From RGIG1959 sp045637645 (lineage in GTDB: Bacteria; Bacillota; Clostridia; Oscillospirales; Acutalibacteraceae), in the NCBI GenBank assembly GCA_045637645.1, contig JAZTZV010000041.1:1-43010 (forward strand): a stretch of DNA of 43,010 nucleotides, in the 5' to 3' direction. Positions 22,589 to 32,080 of this stretch are shown here, one piece after another (within the stretch, counting starts at the first letter, position 1; each line of letters opens with the position of its first letter). The translations under genes were made by a program, and so were the position numbers. The notes below the pieces were generated by a model. That model had not been told where the DNA came from. It worked only from the letters and a program-made list of their open reading frames with translations, and did no database searches.

Positions 22589-24371
22589 TAAACCGCAAAA
22601 GGGTAAACATAAAACAGGTGTGTTTTGGCGCTTAAGTCAATATGTCCTGCAACAATGGCCGTTGTTTCTTGTCGCGTTGCTGTTGACGCTTGTCTCCAAC
22701 CAGCTCGCGCTTTTAGGCCCGAAATATTCGGGCGCGGCAATCGATGCGATTGAATGGAAAAGCGGCGTAGATTTCCCCGCAGTTTTCGAAAATGTCGGAT
22801 TGATGATCGGATGCTATGTGATTTCGGCGCTGCTCGCATATGTTCTCTCGATTGTGATGATCCGCTTGAGTCAGCGCATCATTTATAAAATGAGAAAGCA
22901 AGTGTTCGAGAAGCTGACAACACTTCCCGTGGAATATTTCGATACACACGCCACGGGCGATATCATCAGCCATTTGTCATACGACATTGACACCATCAAC
23001 AGCACGCTGTCGCACGATCTTGTACAGGTTTTGACAAGCGTGTACACCGTGGTCGGCTCCTTGATCTTTATGTGGCAAATCTCCAAACCGATGATTTTGA
23101 TTTTCGCTTTGACAGTACCCGCATCGTTGCTGTTCACACGGTATCGTTCCAAAAAAATTCGCCCGCTCTTTTCGCGGCGCTCCAAAAAATACGGCGAGCT
23201 CAACGGCTTTGCGGAAGAAATGCTCACCGGTTCGCGTACCATCGCCGCTTACGGACGACAAGAAGTAATTGCCTCACGGTTTAATGCCATCAACGACGAA
23301 GCGATGGACGCTTTTTACAAGGCGGAATATAACGCCGCTCTGCTTTTCCCCACCATCAATCTCATCAACAACCTTTCCCTCGCGCTGGTGGCGATCGTCG
23401 GCGGCGTTTTGTACATGTTTTCGCAAAACGGCACATTGCTGTCGACGTCGGTGTTTTTCATCACACTCGGCGGTGTGGCGCAGTTCGTACAATATTCTCG
23501 AAAATTCGCAGGCCCGATCAACGAATTCTCGAACATCCTTCACGAGATCCAATCCGCGTTTTCCGCGGCAGAACGCGTTTTCACCATTTTGGACGAAGAA
23601 CCCGAAAAAGCGGATGAGGACAACGCCGCCTCACTCAAAGAGGTGGAGGGTGACGTTCGTTTTTGTGACGTAACGTTCGGCTACACAACGGACAAAACCG
23701 TTCTCAAAAACGTTTCCGTCACCGCTCAAAAAGGGCAAACGGTCGCAATCGTCGGCCCGACAGGTGCGGGCAAAACCACGATCATCAATCTGCTGATGCG
23801 ATTTTACGATCACCAAAGCGGCGATATTCTCATCGACGGCACCCCGTCCGTTCACATCAAGCGCGCCGATTTGCGCGCGGCGTTCAACATGGTACTTCAA
23901 GACACATGGCTGTTTTGCGGCACGGTTTACGACAACATTGTATACGGACGCGAGGACGCCACCCCCGAAGAAGTGTATGCCGCGGCGAAATCCGCCAAGA
24001 TCGACACCTTTATCCAGAGCTTGCCCGATGGCTACAACACAATGCTGTCCGACGACGGCGTCAACATTTCAAAAGGACAAAAACAGCTTATCACCATTGC
24101 ACGAGCGTTTTTATCCAAGGCGCCCATTCTCATTCTTGATGAAGCCACCTCCAATGTTGATTCACGCACGGAGCTTCAAATCCAAAGCGCAATGACATCG
24201 TTGATGAAAAACAAAACGTGCTTCATCATTGCGCATCGGTTGTCGACCATCCAAAACGCAGACACCATTTTGGTTGTTCGGGACGGTGCGATCATCGAGC
24301 AAGGCACCCACGACGAGCTACTTCGTCGCGGCGGTTTTTACCATTCGCTGTATCACTCACAATTCCAATAA
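22581..24371 (+). CDS. ABC exporter half-transporter, catalytic-site subunit
   Basis: A 596-residue fused membrane/ATPase subunit, partner of the preceding gene. Its own nucleotide motifs are canonical where they matter: Walker A GPTGAGKTT (392-400), Walker B ILILDEATS with the catalytic Glu, and the switch IIAHRLST. Its signature is altered to ISKGQ. Together the pair gives one normal and one degenerate ATP site, the TM288/BmrD-like pattern. The start is taken as TTG at 22581 because GGGAGGTG ends 6 bases upstream; this gives an 8-base overlap with the preceding stop and argues for coupled translation. The cargo cannot be predicted. Confidence 0.92.
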   Translation: MSDKPQKGKHKTGVFWRLSQYVLQQWPLFLVALLLTLVSNQLALLGPKYSGAAIDAIEWKSGVDFPAVFENVGLMIGCYVISALLAYVLSIVMIRLSQRIIYKMRKQVFEKLTTLPVEYFDTHATGDIISHLSYDIDTINSTLSHDLVQVLTSVYTVVGSLIFMWQISKPMILIFALTVPASLLFTRYRSKKIRPLFSRRSKKYGELNGFAEEMLTGSRTIAAYGRQEVIASRFNAINDEAMDAFYKAEYNAALLFPTINLINNLSLALVAIVGGVLYMFSQNGTLLSTSVFFITLGGVAQFVQYSRKFAGPINEFSNILHEIQSAFSAAERVFTILDEEPEKADEDNAASLKEVEGDVRFCDVTFGYTTDKTVLKNVSVTAQKGQTVAIVGPTGAGKTTIINLLMRFYDHQSGDILIDGTPSVHIKRADLRAAFNMVLQDTWLFCGTVYDNIVYGREDATPEEVYAAAKSAKIDTFIQSLPDGYNTMLSDDGVNISKGQKQLITIARAFLSKAPILILDEATSNVDSRTELQIQSAMTSLMKNKTCFIIAHRLSTIQNADTILVVRDGAIIEQGTHDELLRRGGFYHSLYHSQFQ

Positions 24372-24427
24372 TACAGATTTCTTTGACGGTGTTTCCATTC
24401 CCCGCCCGACCGTATCGGCGAAAAACC

Positions 24428-24466
24428 AAAAAAAGAATCCCTGTCGATGACAGGGATTCTTTTTTT
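24428..24466. terminator. Bidirectional terminator between convergent genes
   Basis: GAATCCCTGTC and GACAGGGATTC form a perfect stem around GAT, flanked by a run of A on the left and a run of T on the right, so it can serve both the ABC operon and the minus-strand operon. Confidence 0.85.
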
Positions 24467-25727
24467 ACTTCAATTTTTCTTTGGCGACCGCGAGCATCAG
24501 CTTGATGCGGTTTTCTTGGTTGACCTTGGTCGCACCGGGATCGTATTCGATGTCCACGATGTTCAAACGCGGGTCCACGCGACGCACCTTGTTGATCATA
24601 CCCTTGGCGGCCACGTGGCAAGGCAGGCAACCGAACGGCTGCACGATCACGATATTTTCATAGCCGTGATCGGCAAACTCCAGCATTTCGGCGGCGAGAT
24701 ACCACCCCTCGCCCATGCTGTTGCCGATGTCGATGACGCCCTCGGCGCGTTTTTTCAGATCGTTGACGCGCTCAGGCGGTACAAACGCCGGATTCGCTTC
24801 AATGGCGGAAATCAAGATGTCTTCCATCTTGAACATATACGCCATCATAATTTCCAAGATCGCTTTCTTGATCTTACTGCCGCCGTACAAACGCAGATCT
24901 TCAAGCGCACCGTTGGTTTTATACGCACCGAAGCTGAGGATACTCGGAACATACACTTCGCAATCCTGTTGCGCGAGGAATTCTTCCAAGTGGTTGTTGC
25001 CGGGCGCGGAATATTTCAAATACAGCTCGCCGATCACCGCCACTTTGACTTTGGGACGCTTTTCAATTTCAATCGCCGCAAAATCGTCGGCAATCGCTTT
25101 GAGATTGCGCTTCATCGCGCCAACGGAATAGCCGTGACCCTTCGAGAAGAGCTTGCCTAGTTTGTCCGTCCAATGTTCCAACACACGATCGGTCTCGCCT
25201 TGCTTGACCTCGTAAGGGCGCACTTGATTGCTCACGATCATCAACATGTCGCCGTAGACCAAGCCGGCAAACGCCATCAGCAACGTCACGGGTGTCAGGT
25301 TCAAACCGCTGTTGAGCTCCAATCCCCAGATGTTCGCGGAGATGAACGGTACATCGGGATAACCCGCTTTTTCAAACGCTTTGCGCATCAAATTGATATA
25401 GTTGCTGTCGCGGCAACCGCCGCCCGATTGCGTAATGACCATGGCGACTTTTTTGGGGTCGTATTTGCCGCTTTTCATCGTGGCAAGCATTTGACCCGTC
25501 GTCAGCATCGCGGGATAACACAAATCGTTGTGCAGGTATTTTTGCGCGAGCTGCAACACTTCGGGGCCTTCGTTTTCCATGATATCCACACGGAAACCCT
25601 GACGGCGGAAGATAGGTTGCAACAGTTTAAAATGGATCGGTGCCATGCTGGGAGAGAGGATCGTATAGTCCTTCTTCATTTTGAGAGTGAACTTGACGCG
25701 CTCTCGGTAATGTGACAGTTTACTCAT
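24465..25727 (-). CDS. 2-hydroxyacyl-CoA dehydratase/benzoyl-CoA reductase-like protein (PlsR-like)
   Basis: A 420-residue HgdB-type protein. Conserved Cys appear in DLCYPAMLT, SGGGCRDSNY and QPFGCLPCH and could hold an iron-sulfur cluster. It forms the second part of a pair with the 974-residue gene upstream: the start ATGAGTAA overlaps the upstream stop by 8 bases. In many Clostridia the same regions occur as one very long activase-like protein; here they are split. A two-gene operon of this BCR/HAD type (pls) is described in Clostridium perfringens as responsible for anaerobic plasmalogen formation, by reductive conversion of an ester to a vinyl ether. That assignment here is by domain content and order, not by a search. 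Confidence 0.75.
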   Translation of the reverse strand: MSKLSHYRERVKFTLKMKKDYTILSPSMAPIHFKLLQPIFRRQGFRVDIMENEGPEVLQLAQKYLHNDLCYPAMLTTGQMLATMKSGKYDPKKVAMVITQSGGGCRDSNYINLMRKAFEKAGYPDVPFISANIWGLELNSGLNLTPVTLLMAFAGLVYGDMLMIVSNQVRPYEVKQGETDRVLEHWTDKLGKLFSKGHGYSVGAMKRNLKAIADDFAAIEIEKRPKVKVAVIGELYLKYSAPGNNHLEEFLAQQDCEVYVPSILSFGAYKTNGALEDLRLYGGSKIKKAILEIMMAYMFKMEDILISAIEANPAFVPPERVNDLKKRAEGVIDIGNSMGEGWYLAAEMLEFADHGYENIVIVQPFGCLPCHVAAKGMINKVRRVDPRLNIVDIEYDPGATKVNQENRIKLMLAVAKEKLK

Positions 25728-28644
25728 GCTCTTTCCCCTTGTTTTCCTGTTCTATCGCCGCCATCAAGCTTCTCAAACGAATTTTGACAGCACCGAGATT
25801 GGTGACCTCATCGATTTTGATTTGGGTGTACAATTTGCCGCCCGCTTCCAAAATGCTGCACACCTCATCAGACGTGAGCGCATCCAGTCCGCAACCGAAC
25901 GACACCAAATGTACAAGATACATATTCTTGCGGGACAACACATATTTCGCCGCCGAATACAAGCGGTGGTGGTACGTCCATTGGCTGAGCAAATTCACCT
26001 TGAATTTCGGTTCGAGGCACGCGACCGCATCCTCGGACACCACCGCAAAACCAAGACCGGCAATCAGTTTATGGATGCCGTGATTGATCTCGGGGTCGGC
26101 ATGGTACGGGCGACCCGCCAACACGATGACTTTTTTGCCCTGTTGTTCCGCTTGACGGATGATCTCCTGTCCTTGGCGGCAAATATCCGCCATGTAGCCG
26201 TCGTACGCGGCATACGCCTTTTTGCACGCGGCGGCGACCTGCGCCTTTGTGAATCCACCGAAATGCTTTTGCAACACCTTGTGCATGCGCGCTGGGAATT
26301 CCTTGCGGACGTGCGGGCCGACATAATCATGAATATAACGGACGTTGCCGAAGTTCAGCGTATTCGCCTCAATGACTTCGGGATATCCCGCGACCACGGC
26401 GCAGTTGAAGCAGTTTTGCGCTTTCTTCTCATCAAAGTTGTAGGTCTGGCAGGGATAGAAAATGGCATCAACGCCCATTTCAATCAGTTGTTGAATGTGA
26501 CCGTGAACCATTTTCGCAGGGAAGCACACCGTATCGGACGGAATGGTGCTTTGTCCCTTGAGATACAGCTCGCGGTTGGAATATCCGCTCATTTTGACCG
26601 TGAAGCCGAGTTCGCGGAACAGCGTGTTCCAGAACGGATACATTTCATACATATTCAGTCCCATGGGCAGACCGATGACACCCTTGGTGCCGTCGCCTTC
26701 AGGGAATGCGGAAAGCTTTTGAAGCTTGTATTCATACAGGTTGAGCGAATCGTCCTGCGCTTTGTTGGTGACGGGTTTTTCACAGCGGTTGCCGCCGATG
26801 AATTTGCGACCGCCGCCGAAATCGTTGACCGTCAGCTGACACTTGTTGTTACAACCGCCGCAGGTCACGCTTTTAATTTTATAGCTGAATTGCTTGATTT
26901 GCTCGTAAGACAAAATGCCCGACAAGCCATCGTGCGCTTTCATTTGCTTGGCGTACAACGCCGCGCCGTAGGCACCCATCATACCCGCAATATCGGGGCG
27001 AATGACATCGACGCCGATCTCCTGCTCGAACGCACGCAACACGGCGTTGTTGAGGAAGGTGCCGCCTTGCACGACAATTTTCTTGCCGAGTTCGTCGGCG
27101 GAATGCACGCGGATCACTTTATACAGCGCGTTTTTGACGACGCTGATGGACAGACCTGCGGAGATGTTTTCGATCGTCACGCCTTCCTTTTGCGCTTGCT
27201 TGACACAGGAGTTCATGAACACCGTGCAACGCGAGCCGAGGTCGACGGGATTGTCGCCGAACAGACCGAGTTGCGCAAATTCTTCCACGGGATAGCCAAG
27301 CGAGTTGGCAAAGGTTTGCAGGAACGAGCCGCAACCCGACGAACACGCTTCGTTCAAGAAAATGTTATCAATCGCGCCGTCGCGGATCTTGAAGCATTTC
27401 ATGTCCTGTCCGCCGATGTCGATGATGAATTCCACGTCGGGCATGAAATATTTCGCTGCCGTGAAGTGCGCGACCGTTTCGACAACACCGATGTCGATGC
27501 CGAGCGCACTGCGCATCATATCTTCACCGTAGCCTGTGACGGCGGCGGAGACGATTTTGATATCGGGGTAGGTTTCGTACATGTCGATCAAGACATCTTT
27601 GACCACTTCGATCGGTTTGCCTTGATTGGATAAATAGCGAGAGAAAATAATCGCGCCGTCGGCGTCGGTCAATACCGCTTTCAAGGTCGTCGAACCCGAA
27701 TCGATGCCGAGATAGGCTTCGCCGTCATAGGGCACGCCTTCCTTACGGGGAACGGCATGCGCGTTGTGACGCTCAATGAACGCGTCGTATTCTGCTTGAT
27801 TGGTGAAGAGCGGCGTGAGCGCCGAATCGGCCGTAAATTCGGATTTTTCGCCGATGCGATCGAGCGCCTGTTGCAAATCGACCTTTTCTTCGGCGTAATA
27901 TGCCGCGCCGAGCGCGACAAACACCAGCGAATCCTCAGGCCAGATACCCTCGCAACCGAGTGTTTCGTCGAACGCTTTGCGAAGCTCGGAAAGGAACGTC
28001 AACGGGCCGCCCAAATAGACGATCTTGCCCTCAATGGGGTGACCTTGCGCGAGACCCGTGATCGTTTGGTTCACAATAGCGTAGAAAATGCTGGCAGAGA
28101 TGTCCTCCTTGCGAGCACCTTGGTTGAGAAGCGGTTGGATATCGGTTTTGGCAAACACGCCGCAACGAGAGGCAATCGAATAAATCTTCTCGTGATTCTT
28201 GGCAAGCTCGTTCATTTCGCCGGTTTCGATTTGCATGAGGCTCGCCATTTGGTCGGCGAACGCACCCGTACCGCCGGCACAGGTGCCGTTCATGCGCACT
28301 TCGAGATTGCCTTTGAGGAACAAAATCTTGGCGTCCTCGCCACCGAGTTCAATCACAACATCGGCATCGGGCAAGCGATGGTCCATCGCCACTTTGGTGG
28401 CATAAACCTCCTGTACGAAGGGTACACCTGCCTTCTCCGCCAGACCCATGCCTGCAGAGCCGGAGATCGCGCAGATGACCGGTTCCGTGATGTGAAACTG
28501 ATCGATCAAGCCGCGAATCAATTCTTTGGTTTTTTCGGTGATCATGGCGAAATGACGTTCGTAGCTTTGGTGAATCAGCTGTCCTTCGTCATCCAACACG
28601 ACACATTTGATGGTGGTAGAACCAATATCGATGCCGATTTTCAT
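25720..28644 (-). CDS. Acyl-CoA dehydratase activase with two ASKHA domains (PlsA-like)
   Basis: A 974-residue protein with two BadF/HgdC-type ATPase domains in tandem and a C-terminal DUF2229-like region. Domain 1 starts GIDIGSTTIKCVV and has the cluster-binding motif TCAGGTGAF (Cys122). Domain 2 starts near residue 309 with GIDSGSTTLKAVL and has EACSSGCGSF (Cys434, Cys438). In HgdC-type activators such a Cys, shared by two subunits, binds a [4Fe-4S] cluster and ATP hydrolysis drives a low-potential electron to the partner dehydratase or reductase. The C-terminal part has VTCGGCNNKCQL and FPAKMVHGH. It follows the upstream gene by 12 bases with AAGGAAAG in front. With the next gene it matches the plasmalogen synthase type pair. 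Confidence 0.82.
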   Translation of the reverse strand: MKIGIDIGSTTIKCVVLDDEGQLIHQSYERHFAMITEKTKELIRGLIDQFHITEPVICAISGSAGMGLAEKAGVPFVQEVYATKVAMDHRLPDADVVIELGGEDAKILFLKGNLEVRMNGTCAGGTGAFADQMASLMQIETGEMNELAKNHEKIYSIASRCGVFAKTDIQPLLNQGARKEDISASIFYAIVNQTITGLAQGHPIEGKIVYLGGPLTFLSELRKAFDETLGCEGIWPEDSLVFVALGAAYYAEEKVDLQQALDRIGEKSEFTADSALTPLFTNQAEYDAFIERHNAHAVPRKEGVPYDGEAYLGIDSGSTTLKAVLTDADGAIIFSRYLSNQGKPIEVVKDVLIDMYETYPDIKIVSAAVTGYGEDMMRSALGIDIGVVETVAHFTAAKYFMPDVEFIIDIGGQDMKCFKIRDGAIDNIFLNEACSSGCGSFLQTFANSLGYPVEEFAQLGLFGDNPVDLGSRCTVFMNSCVKQAQKEGVTIENISAGLSISVVKNALYKVIRVHSADELGKKIVVQGGTFLNNAVLRAFEQEIGVDVIRPDIAGMMGAYGAALYAKQMKAHDGLSGILSYEQIKQFSYKIKSVTCGGCNNKCQLTVNDFGGGRKFIGGNRCEKPVTNKAQDDSLNLYEYKLQKLSAFPEGDGTKGVIGLPMGLNMYEMYPFWNTLFRELGFTVKMSGYSNRELYLKGQSTIPSDTVCFPAKMVHGHIQQLIEMGVDAIFYPCQTYNFDEKKAQNCFNCAVVAGYPEVIEANTLNFGNVRYIHDYVGPHVRKEFPARMHKVLQKHFGGFTKAQVAAACKKAYAAYDGYMADICRQGQEIIRQAEQQGKKVIVLAGRPYHADPEINHGIHKLIAGLGFAVVSEDAVACLEPKFKVNLLSQWTYHHRLYSAAKYVLSRKNMYLVHLVSFGCGLDALTSDEVCSILEAGGKLYTQIKIDEVTNLGAVKIRLRSLMAAIEQENKGKEHE

Positions 28645-28656
28645 AGTCGTCTTTCC

Positions 28657-31629
28657 TTACTGAATCTTGTTGGCGTAATGTAAGTATTTGACTCCGATTC
28701 TGGACCATCGGAATCCCAGTTTTTTCAATTCCTTTACGGTGAAGGTGTTGCTGGTGACAATGTTTCGCGAAGCAGATGCGATGGTGTTGTAGAACGACAA
28801 CACCGCCACTTCTTTATCGTTGATCGAACCGCGCAACGTTCTTTCGAACGTTTCTTTCGACACTCTTCGGACACCCCACCAGAAGAAGCGTCTTGCCAAT
28901 ACTTCCACGGTGAATGCACACGGGTTGTACAGGTTGTAAATGTTGTTCACGTGCTTGTGCAACGCCAAACGCACATATGCGTCGGCGCATTCATCCACAG
29001 GCGTGAAATCGATCGGATATTCCGCAAGTTCTTGGCTGTACATACCGACTTTGATCAGACCGCGGAAGCGGTCGAGGAAGCCGTTGTCTTGGGCGTTGCG
29101 TTGGAACTTGCCGTCCGATTTGCGCCACGTCAGATTGCCGATGCGCAAAATATTGGCTTTCAAGCCGTTTTCTCGAGCAAGCAGCACGAGTTCTTCCGCT
29201 TTATACTTCGAATGGATGTACACGTTTTGCGAGTAGTTTTGACCGATGTCAAGCACAAACTCGTCGAACGTTGCGTGGGGATTGGTTTGCTCGACCGTGC
29301 CCGAGCCGTTGACGCTCGCCGTGGACGTATGCTGCAACACCGCGTCCGCTTCCATGCAGAAGTCGATAACGGTTTGCGTGCCCGTCACGTTGGTCAATTC
29401 CAAATCCTCGTAATACCCCGCGTGGCTGACGTTCGCCGCCGTATGGATAACCATATCCACGTCGCTCGCCAGTTGTTTATACGCTTCATCCGACAGACCG
29501 AATTGCGGTCTGGTGATATCGCCGATGGCGACTTCGTACACAAAGCGCTTGTATTCCTTCGGGAAATAGTATTTCAACAAGCTGTGCAAACGCTCTTCGC
29601 TTCGCACAAGGCAAATCACGCGCAGCTTGCGCTTGAGAAGCTCGCGCAGAACATGCGTGCCGAGATAGCCCGTCGCGCCGGTGAGCAGGATGCAGGAGAT
29701 ATCCTTTTCGTAAGGCACATTGGCGTTGCGGGTGATGCACGCGTTGATGTCGGTGATACGGCTTTCTTGTTCCGTTTCGCTGCCGCTCATCAACAGCACG
29801 CCTTCAAGCAGTTCGGCGGTGGGACACTCGTAGAGTTCTTGTGCTTGGACACCCAAAAGAACCGCCGCTTCAAGAGCCGACAGGCTATCGCCGCCGACAT
29901 CAAAGAAGTTGTCTTTGATGCCGATGTTTTTCGTGCCCAAGACTTTTTCGAAAGCGCTCACGATCTTTTTTTGCATCTCCGTGGTGGGCGGAACATGCGG
30001 AACATTCTTTCTGTCGATCAACTGCTGGATCATTTGGATCGTTTCTTTGCGCTTGATTTTCATGGTCGTGGTTTTCGGGAAATCGCGCGCCACAAAATCG
30101 AGTGCCACCACGCGTTTGTAAGACGGCAGATGGTTGTTGATCTCTTTGACTTTCAAACGAATGGTTTTGCGCACGTTTTTATCGTTGATGTCCGTCGGTT
30201 GCACCGCCGCGGCGATCTTGCCGTTGGATTCATACACGATGACATCCTTGACGCCTTCGATGGTGGAAAACTGTGCTTCCAACTCTTCGGGATAGATGTT
30301 TTTGCCGTTGTCCAAAATGATCAGGTTTTTGGAACGGCCCGTAATATACAAATAGCCGTCGTCGTCAAAATGGCCCAAATCACCGGTGCGCAGATAGCCG
30401 TCTTCGGTGAACGCTTCGGCGGTGGCTTCAGGGTTTTTGTAATAACCGAGCATGACGCCGGAGCCTTTGACGAGAATCTCGCCGTCGTCAATTTTGACGT
30501 CCATATATGACACGGGTTTGCCGACGGAATTGAAACGGTTCTTGGTCGGATTGTTCGCCGAGATGAGCGGCGCGCATTCCGTCAAACCGTAGCCTTGATA
30601 CATATTGATGCCGAATTCGTCAAACAATCGAGCGACTTCTTCACGAAGCGCCGCGCCGCCGACGATCACATTCGTCAAATTACCGCCGAATTTCTTCAGC
30701 AAGCTCTTATACAAACGGCGTCGCACATCAATGCACAAGGCTCTGAGCACGCGATTGATTTTTCTGGCAAACACGATTTTACGCGCATTACTGCCGCTTT
30801 GAATGCCTTCCAGCACTTTCTTGTGAAACGCTTCGGCAATGGCAGGAACCGCCAAAATAACCGACGGTTTAAATCGATTCAAATTGCTGACAATGTTTTC
30901 GAGTTTATCGTTGATGCAAATCGTGGCACCGCAATACATCACGCCCAAATTGTCGACCGTCAGCTCAAATGTGTGATAAATCGGGAGAACGGACAGCACC
31001 ACGGGTTCGCATTTCAAATTTTGCGTGTAATCCAGCTTATAGATCTCGTTGATGTTGGAGACGATGTTGCGTTGACTGAGCATGACACCCTTGCTGACAC
31101 CGGTGGTGCCGGAAGTGAACAAAATCTCAGCAAGCGCATCGGGATCGATCTTGGGCAATTCCGTATGTTCCGTGCGCAAAATGTCTTGAAAAGCCACATC
31201 GGAGAAGCAATGGATCTCTTCCACCTTCTCGTTCACGCGATGAATCTCGGAAGAGAGGAATTCAAATTCCTCAGACAGGAACACCACTTCCACATCGCCG
31301 AGCGAGAGAAGATTCAAAATGTCGCTTGCGGGAAGCATTTTGTCGATCGGAATTGCCACATTGGCGCTGCAAGCAATGCCTAAAAACGTGGTCACCCAGG
31401 AATAGGAGGAAGCGCCGATGATGGCGACGTGCTTGCCCTTCCAACCCTTTTTCACAAACCAAGAGGCCACGGCATATATATCTTTTTTAAATGTATTAAA
31501 GCTTCTGTTTACCACGTTATCCTCAACGATATAGCGATAAACATCTCGGTCACCGTAATGTCGCGCGATTTCGTTGACGAAATCCTGTAAATCGACGACA
31601 TCTCTCAAATGAGACAGGTTTCTTTTCAT
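28657..31629 (-). CDS. Adenylation-carrier-thioester reductase protein (carboxylic acid reductase-like)
   Basis: About 990 residues in three parts. An AMP-forming acyl ligase (about 1-540) has LFTSGTTGVSKGVMLSQ, YGLTECAPL and GYLRTGDLG. A carrier domain (about 555-635) has FFDVGGDSLSALEAA, with phosphopantetheine Ser582. A C-terminal thioester reductase of the NAD_binding_4 type (about 645-990) has LLTGATGYLGTHVL and the YIHSK catalytic pair. It should activate a carboxylic (probably fatty) acid, load it on the carrier and release it as aldehyde or alcohol. The ATG at 31629 follows CGGAG by 9 bases and gives the usual ligase N-terminus; an ATG at 31662 in frame lacks a ribosome binding site. 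First gene of the operon with the two BCR/HAD-type genes. Confidence 0.82.
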   Translation of the reverse strand: MKRNLSHLRDVVDLQDFVNEIARHYGDRDVYRYIVEDNVVNRSFNTFKKDIYAVASWFVKKGWKGKHVAIIGASSYSWVTTFLGIACSANVAIPIDKMLPASDILNLLSLGDVEVVFLSEEFEFLSSEIHRVNEKVEEIHCFSDVAFQDILRTEHTELPKIDPDALAEILFTSGTTGVSKGVMLSQRNIVSNINEIYKLDYTQNLKCEPVVLSVLPIYHTFELTVDNLGVMYCGATICINDKLENIVSNLNRFKPSVILAVPAIAEAFHKKVLEGIQSGSNARKIVFARKINRVLRALCIDVRRRLYKSLLKKFGGNLTNVIVGGAALREEVARLFDEFGINMYQGYGLTECAPLISANNPTKNRFNSVGKPVSYMDVKIDDGEILVKGSGVMLGYYKNPEATAEAFTEDGYLRTGDLGHFDDDGYLYITGRSKNLIILDNGKNIYPEELEAQFSTIEGVKDVIVYESNGKIAAAVQPTDINDKNVRKTIRLKVKEINNHLPSYKRVVALDFVARDFPKTTTMKIKRKETIQMIQQLIDRKNVPHVPPTTEMQKKIVSAFEKVLGTKNIGIKDNFFDVGGDSLSALEAAVLLGVQAQELYECPTAELLEGVLLMSGSETEQESRITDINACITRNANVPYEKDISCILLTGATGYLGTHVLRELLKRKLRVICLVRSEERLHSLLKYYFPKEYKRFVYEVAIGDITRPQFGLSDEAYKQLASDVDMVIHTAANVSHAGYYEDLELTNVTGTQTVIDFCMEADAVLQHTSTASVNGSGTVEQTNPHATFDEFVLDIGQNYSQNVYIHSKYKAEELVLLARENGLKANILRIGNLTWRKSDGKFQRNAQDNGFLDRFRGLIKVGMYSQELAEYPIDFTPVDECADAYVRLALHKHVNNIYNLYNPCAFTVEVLARRFFWWGVRRVSKETFERTLRGSINDKEVAVLSFYNTIASASRNIVTSNTFTVKELKKLGFRWSRIGVKYLHYANKIQ

Positions 31630-31736
31630 ACACGAAAACTCCGTTTCAAACAAATCTTTCATTTGGCGTGTAGTCTATCAGCATAAGGAATCCCAATGCT
31701 CCCAATTTAAAAAAGAACATAAATATGGACTTTAAT

Positions 31737-31742
31737 ATTATA
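31737..31742 (-). promoter_or_regulatory. Possible internal -10 element before the acyl reductase gene
   Basis: TATAAT on the minus strand about 75 bases before the start codon; no good -35 box is found at 16-18 bases. It may be a weak second promoter or chance. Confidence 0.3.
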
Positions 31743-31809
31743 CAGCATTTCCGTCGTAATTTATGAACAAAACGTGAACAATCGAGCTTTTTGTTAAAAA
31801 GAGTCGAAA

Positions 31810-31928
31810 ATTCCGCCGCGTTTTTCCAACCCCTTCCTTTCAACGCGGAAAGGCTTGGGAATTCGACGGTCAGGGCTTGCAAATTGCGCAATAAACAGCC
31901 TATGAAACGACATCAAAAGCGGCGGAAT
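31810..31928 (-). promoter_or_regulatory. Leader with mutually exclusive stems
   Basis: In the long 5' leader, ATTCCGCCGC (minus strand 31928-31919) can pair with GCGGCGGAAT (31819-31810). A middle segment CCGCGTT (31848-31842) can pair instead with AACGCGG (31822-31816), which overlaps the same 3' segment. The two pairings exclude each other, as in riboswitches or attenuators. No known riboswitch class is recognised. This explains most of the 31663-32080 gene-free stretch together with the palindrome and promoter upstream. Confidence 0.45.
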
Positions 31929-31956
31929 GCTCCCCTCCGAACAGCAAAAAGACAAC

Positions 31957-32002
31957 GCGCTATAATGAGTTTGTTGAAAAATCAACAAACTCATTATAGC
32001 GC
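31957..32002 (-). promoter_or_regulatory. Perfect 21 bp palindrome over the -10 box and transcription start
   Basis: 31957-31977 and 31982-32002 are exact reverse complements around AAAA. The right arm contains the -10 TATAAT of the minus-strand promoter, and the palindrome covers the likely transcription start. This is the layout of a repressor operator; it would also fold at the very 5' end of the RNA. Confidence 0.7.
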
Positions 32003-32021
32003 AGACTCGTTGCTTTGTCAA
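31993..32021 (-). promoter_or_regulatory. Perfect consensus promoter of the acyl reductase/plasmalogen-type operon
   Basis: On the minus strand TTGACA (32016-32021), 17 bases, TATAAT (31993-31998): an exact sigma-A consensus directly after the GH25 terminator. The start codon at 31629 is about 360 bases away, giving a long leader. Confidence 0.85.
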
Positions 32022-32033
32022 CAAAAATCAAAA

Positions 32034-32067
32034 AAGGAGCAAGTCCGTCGACTTACTCCTTTTTTTG
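32034..32067 (-). terminator. Terminator of the GH25 gene
   Basis: On the minus strand GGAGTAAGTC and GACTTGCTCC pair around GACG, followed by six T; a T-run on the other strand makes it nearly symmetrical. Confidence 0.85.
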
Positions 32068-32080
32068 TCATATTTACGCG

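Noticed and set aside
25726..27633. Long plus-strand reading frame of 635 codons opposite the activase
   Set aside because: Antisense shadow with no family features; the minus-strand gene has complete ATPase motifs.
31646..31891. Minus-strand reading frame of 81 codons in the leader of the acyl reductase operon
   Set aside because: It coincides with the structured leader, has no ribosome binding site and ends inside the next gene in another frame.
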